Below, one piece after another: positions 38,301 to 51,135 of a stretch of DNA of 64,000 nucleotides. The stretch's first letter is position 1. Each line of letters opens with the position of its first letter. The translations under genes and the position numbers were made by a program. Source of the DNA: Ascaris suum (taxonomy: Eukaryota; Nematoda; Chromadorea; Rhabditida; Ascarididae); the NCBI GenBank assembly GCA_013433145.1, contig CM024186.1, forward strand, positions 3,166,001-3,230,000, in the 5' to 3' direction. The notes under the pieces were generated by a model. That model saw only the letters and a list, made by a program, of their open reading frames with translations. It had not been told where the DNA came from and did no database searches.

Positions 38301-41300
38301 TAGCTATATATCCTGAGTTTTTATTCCTCTGTTGCATTGTTTCTTTAATGAACGCTCGAAATTGGGCAAAGTTTGTTCACTGATACCACTTCGCTCAATT
38401 TTTTTTTTTGGCTTTTTAGGCAACGGTGATATTAGCGAGATATCATTTCCACATATGAACTGATGAACCAATATGTTTTCAACTTTCTTTTTTCATCTAT
38501 ACTCCGCAAAAAAAAAATCAAATCGCTTGTAAAAAAACCAAGAGGAAGTTGCTTATCGACAGGAAAATAAAATCTTCATAAGTGTGCAGGAATATGGAAA
38601 TGCTGAAATTCATGTTGGCGTTCAACTGTTCAATCGGTGTTTCATTTCGCTAAACGCTTCCGTTTCATTGAGTTCCACGCAATCGTTTCAGCTAAGCAAC
38701 TTTCTCTATGTTCATTTTCGTTCCACTGAAGGTGATTGTACAATGAAGAGCATCCAAAAATCAACAGAGGCAATTTTTTTCAGCTAATACAAGACTAAGC
38801 TTGTTCTTCATAGAAATAAGGCTCTCATTGAAGAATTTCAGTCATTGTTAGTCAATTCTATATATAAGGAATTAAATTATGGACCATTGCCAGATCAAAA
38901 CGCTTATAAAAAGTTGAAATTTTGCAGTTGAAAAAATCCTTTCAAGTGTAAAGTTTTTGAAATGCTCAATTGTAAGGAAGTGTAAAAAAAAAAGTAATGA
39001 AAATATTATTTATCGAATTTTTCAATATTTTGCCAAGAGCACTTTTCAGGAAGATTAAATTTGGACTAATTTAGTAAACAAAAAGAGCGTTTTTCTCAAA
39101 GCGGCGGTCAGAGATGAGAGCAAATAGAGTGGCATTTGTTAAATAGGTACGGCGATAAGATCAGCGACGTAAAGATTCAAAAGACAGCCGCAAATTAGAG
39201 GCGTTGAAGTTTGAAGACTTCATTTGAGCTTCGTAAGCGTCGAGGACGGGAAGCGTCCCCAATAAATGAAAAGGGGGTGAGGGGGAGTATATGAGGTAAT
39301 AGTGCATACGAGTGATGAGTTTGAAAGGATAGGGCATCATCACTATTGAAGCGTTCAACGTTTACGTCAATCACTACAATTCGTGATCTATTGTCTTCAC
39401 GAAGAAAGCCTTGAAAAGTGTTGATCAATCGCTCTAGCAACTCCATCACAGCGTCGATTCATTCACTCGACGGTTTTGCCTCAGTTAATTTCACGTCGAT
39501 CTTTTTTTTGTTTGACTAGCAATCTGTTGAGACGTTTTTAACATCAATTCTGAATCAAGACTAAATACATAATGGACAAGTGTTGTGTTCGCAAATATCA
39601 CTTCATATTACTTCCCACAAAAATTTAACCTTGATGATAAAAAATCCTTTAAATATAATTCATAATTATTTTTGGCTGATATTCCACATTGAAGTGGGAT
39701 CTGTACTTAACCGTTTATTGCTGAGGACGTATAGATCTGCTTGTGATCGATTGGTGTTTTATTGAATGCTGACCAGTTTTATTTTGGGATCAACGACTTC
39801 GTCGGAATCACTAACCTAGGATTGGTGATTGGGATTTCTCTGTATTACTGCAGCGATGCACTGTCGAGGAAGTCCTCACCGTTTGAATCTCCACCTATTC
39901 TCATTCCCTCCGTAAAATTCCCCTCTAAGCAACATTGATATAGATCTCTATACTTCTGGTATACGAATAGTAGGAATATTATAAACAATCTACAGCAGCA
40001 AATAAATGAAAGATTGAATCGCTATGTAAGGTAGTAAGGTAAATCAGCGCTATTTAGGCGTTCATTGTTCGCTGATGCTAAACTAATAGGCATCTTTATT
40101 GATGTTTAATGTTGGCTTATCTGAAATTTTATCGCCCATTTAAATTTTGCTCTGTGTATGTTTTTATTCCTATGGATGGCTCATTGATGGTATACAAATG
40201 AAATGCTTCGCAGTGAAACAAAACACTTGCCGACACCTTAAAGTTGATTTGATGTGACGGCGGAAATTTTCTCGCCGATTCGTTAATGATACCTAAGGCA
40301 CACCTGAAGATCACACAACACACACACACACCCACCCACATACATACGGACACCTAAACGCGCATAAATACACACAAATACGCACGCAGGCACACACACA
40401 TACACACACACGCTCGCACATATGAGCGTTGTAGACAACAGCATCACTGTACGCACAGACAGACTCAGACAAGTAAACAGACAACATACCACTACTTAAC
40501 CAAAACAGAAGGTCACAACAAAAAAGTTCATTCTCGATAGATCGCCATTTGTACATGAAGACTCAGAAGAGCGCATGTGAACTTCTGCATCCCAAAACCG
40601 GCTTCTACTCACTGTCAGGAAACTAGTCTATCGTCGAAAGGGAAAGGTGAGAGTAAAAACTGAGTAGCTCGTCCATGCAATAACAGACGCTTGCTTAGTT
40701 CAATCCTAAAATATGGGGGTGAGCTATGAGTTGCTTTATGCAAAAATTAGATTCTAAAATCCTCGATATTGCACTTATCATTTTTCATGAGTTATGCAAT
40801 AAATACATATCTGTGCTACTCTTTGTTGATAATATATTACAATTTGATCAGTTTCATTTACAAAAATTTGAAATTCTTTGCATTATGGCAATTATTCCTA
40901 TAATTATTCTAATTTTTAAAAAGTTTGTAGTAAGTAATAAATTTTGTTTAATACATGAATCGAAAAAACTCGAATAAGCTAGGTACATTGCTAAAATATA
41001 CCTATTTAATGTTTGCATAATAATTTTTATTCTTTAATTTATGTGAAGTTATTAGTTAAACGATTAAGAATTTCATCAGCAGGTAAAGATGCGTAGAGAC
41101 TAGTAAAATTAGAGACGTTTGTGGAACTATTTCATCCAGGTGATACTTGAAAGGTTACTGGATATCATAAAGTTCTATCGGGAGTCTTCAATGAAATAAA
41201 CGCTAGCAACAACAGTGTAGAGAGTAAAGAGCAAAGCGATTCTCAAAGATTGCATCATATACAGCTCAATTATGAAACAACAAAACTACCATTGCTAATA

Positions 41301-43200
41301 GAGCTCATTTAAAAAAAAACTATATTCCAGGTAGAATTTTTTTTACAATCTTTGTTTTTCTTTTTTTCTCATGAAAATGAAATATTTCATGCAAAGCGCT
41401 ACTTGCAAGCTTCTGCTACAGTATACCATTCAAGGTCATTTTAATTGATAATGCGTTCCGGTCCATCGAACGCAACTCCACACTTGGCTCATTTACGTCA
41501 AATGAAATGGCTAATACAATTTAGGGAAAAAACCTTTCTACTAACATTACATTATCATTAATAATAGTATAAGATTATATAAAACATAAATCTTCTTTAT
41601 AATAATATTCGATATATTCCATTTGTTATTAACGAAAGCCTTATTTGAATTGTTTTTTTTCATTACTGCTATTCAATGAATAATATTTGAACAAGTAGTT
41701 CCACTTAGAAATATGAATAATAAGGAAGTTAACGATCGAAAGAGTAGGTAAACGTTGATGAAAATGAGGTACTCCTGTATCAGTAAAGTCGTTCACTAAG
41801 CGCACAACAGGTTTTTTTGAAATGAATACGAAACGAAAACGACAGTAATGTTTTATTGAATGCGCGCTTTTCGAAGTTCATCATTTCTCACTTCATATTC
41901 GTCTTTTGATGATTCTTTAAAATATTCGAGAGTAAAATTAATCGTAGGAATTAATCGCTTCCTAGAGTTTAACAGCAATAAAAATTTTATAAACCGATCG
42001 TATTTAGTTTATTTATGCGTATCTATTTGCTTTGAACATCAAAAAATGGCATTCTACATCGCAAAAGAATGGTTTGGTAGTTGAAAAATTCAACGGTTAC
42101 TTACCCACACAGGCAGGAATACTCTATTACAGCGTATCTCAGAGACATTTCGAATACCTTATAAGTATTCAAAAGGTATTTCGGATATGATATGCCAGAC
42201 GAAAATTTACATCTTGTGGGCCTACTCGCTAGTTATATAATTTAGTTATGCTTTATAGATGCAACTCGTTAAATACCTTCGTAGATCCATTGTTTAAATA
42301 TATATGCAAGAATGATCGAAAATGATGCATAAAAAATTTTTTTGCTTAAATATAAGTCATGCAACGGTAGTTTTCTGAATCATCTTTAATTTGTAATGTT
42401 ATTTTGCTCGTTTTATTTACTGCTGCTTCTAGGTTAATTTAAAAGGGGGGAAAAAAAACCTGACAAACGATGCAGTCAGTTATAACGATGAATCAGTCTG
42501 ATGAGAGGAAGGCAATGGTTTGAATGTGTACTCAAATCACACTTCTGGTATTTTTTACACCTTTGCTGAACACAAAGAAACTGATTATGGACGTAAACTG
42601 AATTTATCATTTGAAAGTCGCTCTTCAGCATCAAGCTCAACAGCATGTGATTTATCGTATATATCGCAATGAATGTGTTTTGCAAAATGTAAGTCCAAAG
42701 CCAAAGATTCAATAATCGAATGATTCTGCATCGAAAACTCCGTAAATTGGGCATAGAGCAAAGTTCTGGAATATTTAAATTCCATTCAAATTTTCTTCAT
42801 CCGATTTCAGGAATTTGCAAATTGCCTTCAGGGAATTGCTTAAGAATTCTCACATGCTTTTTCTTGTGAACGACATTCGATTGAAAAGGTCTGAAACGAG
42901 ATGAAACTCGAATGTAAATGAATCAAACAATCCGATAACTATGAATAAAAATGGAATATTTGTTTCGAATAGATAAAATGATTTGCAAAGAGTATAGGCG
43001 CTCAACCACAAGATAGATGCCCTTCACAAATTGTGGGAGTTTTCTGTTATGAAATTATACGTATACTTTGCTTCTAATAGGTGAATTTTACAATTACTCT
43101 GACAGACCCAAAAATGCAGCAAGAACTTGACGGTGAAAGGAAGTATATAATAAGCACCTAAATAATTTGATGATTTTTGATCATTCATCTCATTAGTCAC
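38301..43200. other. AT-rich intergenic DNA
   Basis: Holds a CA-rich tract (40311-40421). I see no supported exon on either strand. Confidence 0.45.
40311..40421. repeat. (CA)n-rich tract
   Basis: CACA/CATA-rich alternating purine-pyrimidine sequence. Open frames on both strands through it are repeat artefacts. Confidence 0.9.
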
Positions 43201-43203
43201 ACA

Positions 43204-43381
43204 AGATGGTGAGAGGGAAATGCGGGTAAGGTCGGAGCACGCTCGTTGTCTTGTCGGTGGAGGCGGGGGTTGGGGGAGAGGATACACCATAGTGAAAGGG
43301 GTATGTGATCGTTGTCGTATCGGTAGGGGAGGGGAAGATACCATAAAGTGAGTGGGGTGTGCGGTCGTCGTCGTTTCGGTA
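43204..43381. repeat. Three degenerate GC-rich ~55 bp tandem units
   Basis: Units at about 43204-43260, 43273-43325 and 43326-43381. Each runs from a GGGGAGAGG-like start through ACCATA..GTGA..GGGGT to a GTCGTCGT..TCGGT end; the first is the most diverged. The strong G/C strand skew gives a Pro/Thr-rich open frame on the minus strand, which I regard as a consequence of the repeat. Confidence 0.75.
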
Positions 43382-43640
43382 TTTGGCATTGAGAGAGCGA
43401 ATGCACTAATTAATCGTCTTTAAGGCGTGAAAATAAGCGCATCGCTCATCTCAATGACTTTTTGATCGTTACGCCGTTGCGCATCCTTTCCTCTTCAATT
43501 CACCAATATATTCCTTGCATTACGTAACAACAATCCACTATGTACATATTATGCACTCACCTCGCTTCACTTTCATCCTTGCCCACAAGTTTGCATATGC
43601 AAAACACCTTATGGCAACATTGTAAGCGTACCTACGTGCA

Positions 43641-43666
43641 CGTCTGTCTGTCTGTTTGTCTGTCTA
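43641..43666. repeat. (CTGT)n microsatellite
   Basis: Short run of CTGT units with one TTTG interruption. Confidence 0.85.
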
Positions 43667-44642
43667 AAATCGAAAATCACTAAAGTTTGCGTCGTCCGAC
43701 ATCTATGGGTATATTATAGACCATAGAATGAGTTCCCATATTACATTTCGCATTAATTCATCAATTTTGAGTGGAGCTAAATGCATTTAAATATGAAAAG
43801 TTACATGTATTTTATAAAGGTCGGATTTCTGTTCAGCATCAGTGTGAGAGAGGTGTGGAGGGGATGGAAGGAGAAGGGGGATTGCAAAAATGCGTCCTTT
43901 GGAAAAAATCTTTACAACTGGTTGGGTCAACTAAAAGTGGAACGCATTATGCACACATCTTATTATTTGCTATAATCTATGGAAGTTGCTGGTAATTTTA
44001 ATAGAACGTAAAATCCTATGTTCTCCATTAGAATCATTTCTTGACTTACGTATATATGGTCCGCTATAAAATAAATTGGATCAAAGATCACTGTTTATTC
44101 GGGTTTGCTGCTTTATCAGTTTGTTGCTCTAGAATATGAGGCAATTAACTACATGGATAAAATATATTATTTTGTTTTTTCTCTCTTATATATTTATTAT
44201 CCTCCCTCATTCTCAGTTCCGTTGTGATAGAAGAAGAAGAATTGTTCATCGTAGAAATAAATTTTTTTCTCTGATTATGAGATATAATATTCAGATTTTT
44301 ATTCAAGCAAATTTTTTTTCGCTGGTGGGGGGAGGAGGGGGAGGGAAAATGTAGGTATTTAAAAAATTTTCGACCAATTTATCCCTGTATGATTAAATCT
44401 TTTCTCATTTGGTATTAGTTAACTCTGAATATGATGGTCTTTATTACAGCGGTCTTCTTGTGTTTCTAGCTTTATTGTTGTTCTGTTGAAATGGCCCATT
44501 GGGAGAGCTGTCTTAGCCGAAACAAACTTCTAAAGAAACAAAAGGACTATATGAAGGATGGCGAATTGGAACATTGCAAAATATAGCACAAAGATCCACA
44601 CAAACAAATACAGTAAAGATTGAGATAGTAGAGAATTTGGTA

Positions 44643-44838
44643 AAAATATGTGATAATAAAGAAAGATTCGAATTCAAATGTTTGCATTTAAAAAATTGGA
44701 GAACTAGACGAAAGAGAAATGCCTCGAAGAGAAAATTATGCACAAATGTGTGATAAATAAAGAAAGAATCAGTGAGTAATGTTTCCATCAAAAAAAAAGA
44801 AGAGCTAGACGAAAGAGAAATATCTGAGAGAGGAAATG
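44643..44838. repeat. Degenerate tandem duplication, ~100 bp unit
   Basis: Two copies, about 44643-44742 and 44743-44838. Both contain GTGATAA(A)TAAAGAAAGA, then ATGTTT.CAT, then AGACTAGACGAAAGAGAAAT-like sequence in the same order and spacing. Clearly old, with many substitutions. Confidence 0.65.
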
Positions 44839-45030
44839 CTGATGTGAGGGATGATGCGCAGCTGCTGCCCTTGCTAACAGTAGAACTCTCGAAGCTACTT
44901 CTTTCCCCTTTGCTTTCATCTTACAAACCTTGCTAAACTACTGAGGGATTGTTTAAATTTATAGCATAACTTCAACTCTCTAGTATTCTCTCATTTGCTA
45001 GGAGAACTTTATCTTCAAATAAATAAATAA

Positions 45031-45149
<119 letters not shown>

Positions 45150-45447
45150 GTATATTTGATGAAGTTTTTTTGCAAAAGTACTATGTGGAAATCATCGCAA
45201 TATAGCAAATTCGTACATCATACCAAGTGGAAAAGCTAATCAAGCTATGAAATTGATCAATAATAGAAAAAAATTTCCTAAGTATTTATGAAATAATTTT
45301 TCTTCAATGAAATCGAAGCATAATTTTGCAAAGGCGTATGAAAATGAAATGTGCATTTCTCTAAACGTCTAACAGATATGCATTAGACATATAAATACAA
45401 AGTTATATGTATTACTGAGAGATACATTGTGCTCATTCATGTGGCAA

Positions 45448-45453
45448 TTTTAT
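45448..45453 (-). terminator. Candidate poly(A) signal AATAAA
   Basis: AATAAA on the minus strand about 92 nt after the stop codon of the orphan gene at 45545-46392. Confidence 0.4.
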
Positions 45454-45544
45454 TCACCATTTCGTATGTTAATTCAAATAAGTTATGTAGTTATTAATGA
45501 ATAAAGAATTTTTGATATGGCGAAGCTATGAATGTCGAGTTGTA

Positions 45545-46392
45545 CTATTCCTGCCAAAGAGATAAAACATCGTTCGATAGTGCCGGCTTGAGGCAAAGCC
45601 GCTCCGTCAGTCCAATTGTCGGAATCTCAGAGCTTTTTTCGATCGCTCTAGAAAGATAGACAGAGTTGGAGTTGCTGAAACATTCGTTGAGCCTCAACAT
45701 CCCGACAGTAGCCTCGAAAGCTAAGGAGGCAGTATGGACTCGATATGGCAGCCATCTATTTGCCTCTTGTCGCCGCGGTGTAGTCTCTATCCGTCCAAGA
45801 GACAGCCGACTGCAAGGGCCTTCATATTTCTCGCTTTTATTTCCAATACTCTAGCAGATCCACTTATAACTTGAGCATTAAGCTAAGCGGAAACTAAATA
45901 TTTGTAACACAGAGCAATAGCAGCTAAGTGATCGTTGTGTAAATCGACGTGTTTTAACACCTTGTGAAGTGTAATGAAAGAGGTTTCCCTATGCCGTGAG
46001 AAATGTAATATTCCCACCAGCGTTGTCTCATTACACATTTGCAGTAATATTTGTACACACACACCAAGCCAACACGATTACGTCATAGATCGTTTAGCAG
46101 AACGCAGTAAAATTGGCTCCATCAATGTGCCTTACCACACGTTGTGAATGTTGATAGTGTTTTCATCTGTTGCACTCAATGATGATGCCTTCTCTGGGTG
46201 GGAGTCGAAAGTGACGTCAATATTTTTAAATGGTTTGATGAGCTCATTATCAAGCTTAGTTTTTAAACTATCATTCACAGCTGTGAAGCGAATCAAATTT
46301 GCGTCGAATTTATGGATGTATTCAACAACAAAAAAAGGCAATAAAAACAATAGCAATTCGATTTTGATTCTTAATTTATAGAATTTTTGCAT
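45545..46392 (-). CDS. Orphan secreted or type II membrane protein, two exons
   Basis: Exon 1 (46392-46136) starts at ATG and encodes 85 residues. Basic MQKFYKLRIKIE is followed by a hydrophobic LLLFLLPFFVV run, then an ordinary soluble sequence rich in D, E, T, N and K (for example DSHPEKASSLSATDENT). It ends in phase 2 at GTGTG before GTAAGG. A 326 nt intron ends GGCCCTTGCAG. Exon 2 (45809-45545) opens in the needed phase: Cys then RLSLGRIETTPRRQEANRWL and on to TAG, 87 residues including two Cys. Total 173 aa. The hydrophobic start may be a signal peptide or anchor. Protein-like composition, matched phase and good splice sites support it; no family is recognised. Exon 2 is clearly more GC-rich than its surroundings. 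Confidence 0.52.
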
Positions 46393-47051
46393 ATAAATGT
46401 TGAGTAGACTGTTCCGCACAAGTGCATATTATTTTGCTACGATAGCTTCTGATTCAATATTAGCCACCAGAGATACAATCGCGCATTACTTACTGAAAAA
46501 TCAACCGAATAGAATACGCATGGCGCAAATGTGATGTGTTTTCCCAACGAATAAATTCATATTTTTTTCCGGCTATTAGGCATTCGAATAGTTTTAACAT
46601 TTCATAATAATAAATTACTTCTTATATATGAAGAGAATTTTGAAAAGAGATGAGTTGATTCGATATTTGATATCATTAGCTATAAAAGTATCTTTTAAAT
46701 AAGAAAATTAAAATATCCTTTTTTTTGGTTCTATGTGAAACGTTGTAAGGATTCTCTTAATGAATAGGCTTGAAAGTTTCGAACGTTCATATTTTATGCA
46801 AAAATAAAATAGCTCTACGCATAACAGATGGGCGGAATGCGATTAAATGAATCGGATTGATCAAGCTATGCGGCAACGATTCATGTTATGATGTAAACGC
46901 CATGTGGCGAACAGACAACATACACTTTTGAGTGCGTTCATTTATGGATTCGTTTGCCCGATGTGGAAAAACCCTCGAGTGATGGGAACGATTATTTGTG
47001 ATCCTGAATATTCCATAACATTCATCAATAAGCTGCGCAAACTGGAACAAA

Positions 47052-47130
47052 CAGACATATATATACACACGCACATACTCACATACGCACATACGCATAT
47101 ACGCACATCCACAAATAGACACATACGCGT
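47052..47130. repeat. CACATA-rich tract
   Basis: ACGCACATACTCACATACGC-type sequence; open frames through it on both strands are artefacts. Confidence 0.85.
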
Positions 47131-49981
47131 AATTGCACATATAGCATGTTGTGTGCATCAAGAAGTGTAAGTGCACGTTTGCTATTACAAGACACACATC
47201 TGGAAGTCGTTTCGTTTTCCATCGAATTCGAGCTACAGCCGACTGCACAATAATAAATAAATCGAAATCAATATGAATACTTGCGGTCGCCGATTGCTTC
47301 TTACAATCTTAATTCATTAACAATCAATCGTAACTCAACTAAAAGAAATACCCTTATTTTATTTAATGCCCTATACAATAATGCTCAATTAAAGCAGTGG
47401 ATTTTACTTGAGAGAGTATCTGATCGGATTTATTAGTTAATAATCAATAAATCGACTAGGGTAGCGAAATGCTTGAGAGATTGAATCAATAATCAACGAG
47501 AAGACAGAAAATGAAAACAAAAGGCAAATGCTGCAAGAATTTTTTTACTCTTTTTTTCTAAATGAATGCACGTTGCAACTTAGTTGAAAAGACACCTTCT
47601 CTAAGCTTGTGCAGGTTGTATCTCTCGGGAACTTAATTTTTGATCTCTAATTTCCGCTCTTCGAAACTAACAAATTTGGAAACAATTGCAGCTTGACAAA
47701 AGCGAACATTAGACTAATCGAAATTCGCGGTTGCAGGGAATCGCTTTGAAATTTATTTCGTTAACTTGCCTGAAGAAAAGAGAGAAATGTTATGGAAGTA
47801 ATTGCTTTTAATCTGTATTAACCCATATATTTATGGCATATTAATTTGAATACCTGAAGAAATTTGAGAATAATTTGACACTCTAAAGGTAAATCAAAGC
47901 CAATATTCACCGATTTATTGATATTCAATAGAACTTTCAGGTGAATGAAGACGCAACAAAAGTTTGTTGGTACGACGAATGACATTTTCTGGCCATTTAG
48001 TGCTTATTGATGGTTCGTTTTTGAAGCGATTAATTGCATCCATTGCTAACGAAAAAATTCATATCATTCATGAAATCTTTCATGTGTTATAAATATAAAA
48101 ATTTATTCAAAGATTTATTGTCGAAAAATATTCGTTAAATGTATAGCAATACTTTTATAATTATAGCAATTGTTTGTGTTATCATAACACACTTCTTTGT
48201 TATCTATCATTCACTGCAATATAAATCGTAAAGGAATGAATGATTCACTTGTATTATCAGAGTATCATTAATGAAAATTTAAAAGAGTTTCGATTCATAC
48301 GAAATTAGCAAATATTTTCATTCCTGGTGACCTCTTTTGCATATACATATACTCCTTGCTCAAATCTTAAAAATCCTCTCGTGAACATTATACTGATAGT
48401 TTAAATTAATAAGTACTACCTTTTCCAACTATCGCAATTATGAGGTGCAAACAAATAAAGTTTTTTTTTTCCCATGAGCAATCTCTATCATCTCAATCTC
48501 ACTTCTTCAAAGCATCGCCTCGCTTCGCCTCACCTTCAATTCTACTTCTTGCGCCACTAACCGACGAATTATCCACCTAGTTTATTCTCAATTTACAATA
48601 TAATGCGCGACGTTACACTGATAAGAACAAAAGTTATCAGGAAATGTAGTCAAATTTTAAAATCTCTATCGCTAATAAATCAAAGAGAAGATATTATATT
48701 GAAAAATTTCTTTCAAACATTCTAAAATAAATTTTTTTTCTCTGTAAAATTATATCAAAAAGATCGAAATGTTAATTCTATATTCGATATGTTCATGCTC
48801 GTTATTGGATAATCGTATACCTTTGCCGTTTTTTTTTTCAAAAAAAGCAAAAACAGTTCAATATTTATATGTGATAAATCTGTGAATCATTCGACGATTC
48901 CTTCATCAGGTTTATTGATACATCACAATTTTCGAAAACTATAGCCACCTAATCATCAATGTTCACCAAATTTGAAGCGATATTTAGTTTGATCAAAGTG
49001 TTGCGAGGGATATTGCCACTGCCATAAAATTGTACTATACCTACTTATGGAAATAGACTCGTTATTGGTAAATTGCATTAATTAGCTGAGAAAAATATTC
49101 GTTTGCAATAAATCTGGGATTCTTTTTAAGTTGAGAAGATTTTCTTCAGAAACCTAGGAATATTGACTGCGTTATTTATAATTTCATCACCATCAAGAAA
49201 ATAATAACTTGTTATAAAAAGGATAGTATATTCGAAGATATTTCAAAACTTTGGCGAGTGTGATAGCACATTGAAATTGCATGAAAAGATATATAAGCTT
49301 GAGAATAGAAAAATATGCATATAGGTATAATGTGTTTATAGAAATTTTTAATATTCAAATTTTTTATGCAAAAGAAATTAAAATAACAGAGTTGCACACA
49401 AATTATCAATAAAGTTTGCTTTAAAAAACTTCAAAATTTGAGCAATAATCCTCATCAAACGAATTTTCTAATCAAAAATCTCTGAGAAGCACTTAATCGA
49501 TCAATTAAATAACTATAGATAAATGTGCGGCGAAGAGAAAAGCGCTCGAAAACGTTCGATGTGAGTTTCTTTGTGACACTTTCATGGCAGCTAAGAATAC
49601 TCGAAAATCTTGAGGCTCCCCACTTAGCAACAAACATTTATTTGCTTGTTCATGAAGAAATAAACGAATTGTGAAAAGAAAATGGAAAATTAGAGAGCTA
49701 AACAACGTAACAGAAGAGAAAAGAGTTTTCAAAGAATGAAATATAATAGTAAAGAAAAATAAAGAGTGTATTTGTTTTAGGAGAGTATAGAACAAACAAT
49801 CAACACGAAGCAAAAGTCAAGTGCATGTACCTTAGGAGTTCAATATGACTGGAATTCTTTCTTAAGGAGTTCGGTTTTATTTATACTATTCACTATGGCT
49901 AAAATATCAGTAAAAATTTACCTTTTATAAATATTTTAAAAATTATGCAGTAATTAATAAAATGTTTTAGCAAGAAATGCC

Positions 49982-50013
<32 letters not shown>

Positions 50014-50024
50014 ATATATATATT
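49982..50024. repeat. Interrupted (TA)n tract, 43 bp
   Basis: TA array with one TTT interruption, much shorter than the other arrays. Confidence 0.95.
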
Positions 50025-50636
50025 TTATAATCCGAAGAAATACGGATATGCTCACAATATCGACGAATAGAAATCTTTCAAAATCATATTTTATATTTAC
50101 GATAAATTTAGTTATTAAACGGATTATTGAAATTTTAAACGAGTAAATGGGAATACAACGTAATAAAAGAATTAAACATCAAAATACAAATAGAATGAAA
50201 ACAAATAGAGAAAGATATAAGAGAAACTATAACGATATACTCTTTTGTAATTCCGTTTATTCATGCAAATTATCTGCATGAAATATTGGAGGGTATTAAA
50301 TTGAGGGCAATAATACGCTCATATTTTGTATTATTCAATTTCTGAAGTTGATAGATCAAGTGGAATTTTATTATAGACAATGATCTTACAATGCGTATAA
50401 TACCCAATAAATTTTCCTAGCTCGAGTTTCCAATGATTTCCCAATTGAAAGTATCGAAGACGTTAGACATAAATACCCATAAAATACTGCAATTGTTGAC
50501 CTTCAAATACAAATTGGCGCATAAAAACTTATAAACAATAACGAAGACCTATTTGGCTTTTCAATTATCGTCAAATCACCATTCGGCTTCTTCAAAGTGT
50601 GAGGTTATTGCACTTACCAAGGTGTGAAAAAAAAGA

Positions 50637-50825
50637 ATGTTTGAAGAACTCATCAGTATTGCTCTCGATTCGTTAATAGGGCATATGTTTGAAATTTGTG
50701 CGTATTGCATCGTCGGCATTCTGTTGCAAATTGCTCTAATAGGCATTAAGATGCAATCGGTAAACAAAAGTGATCGTTATTTTTCCGTATGGGGCGCGCA
50801 AATAGATCACTCTTCATATTGCTGA
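50637..50825 (+). CDS. Weak candidate small membrane-protein ORF
   Basis: ATG to TGA, 62 residues beginning MFEELISIALDSLIGHMFEI, with a single hydrophobic stretch (AYCIVGILLQIALIGI) that could span a membrane. A possible donor (CAATCG before GTAAAC) lies at 50760. The opposite strand is also open with a good donor, so this is only a possibility. Confidence 0.2.
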   Translation: MFEELISIALDSLIGHMFEICAYCIVGILLQIALIGIKMQSVNKSDRYFSVWGAQIDHSSYC

Positions 50826-51135
50826 ATTTCGGCATCGCTTTCGAATTACTCTTTCCTCATTATGTAGTCATTAATTTAATAATGACGTAAATAATCTTTT
50901 TTTTAAATTCTTTATTCATAGGTCGATAAAATTTGAGAAATATTATTTTAATTATGGATGAAATTTGACTATAATTAATAATTCATCGTATCGTTTAAAT
51001 TCAGTAAAAATCGACGCCCACCAATATCATAGTGCTGATCGCATATATACACGAATAAGGAGAATATTGAACAATGGGAAGGCTGATTATTCGATAGTGA
51101 TTTGCATAAACGATTATAATGTATAATAATTGTAA

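Larger units (their letters stand above)
46393..51135. other. AT-rich intergenic DNA
   Basis: Includes a CA/TA tract (47052-47130) and an interrupted TA tract (49982-50024). A plus-strand ATG ORF at 50637-50825 is listed separately. A minus-strand stretch over the same bases ends at a perfect-looking donor (ACCTTG before GTAAGTGC near 50618), so the coding strand there, if any, is unclear. AATAAA on the minus strand near 50909 might serve the paralogue ending at 51136. Confidence 0.4.

Noticed and set aside
43024..43406. Pro/Thr-rich open frames on the minus strand
   Set aside because: Explained by the G/C-skewed minisatellite at 43204-43381.
46886..47248. Overlapping open frames on both strands
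   Set aside because: They run through the CACATA repeat, and both strands are equally open, as expected for repeat DNA.
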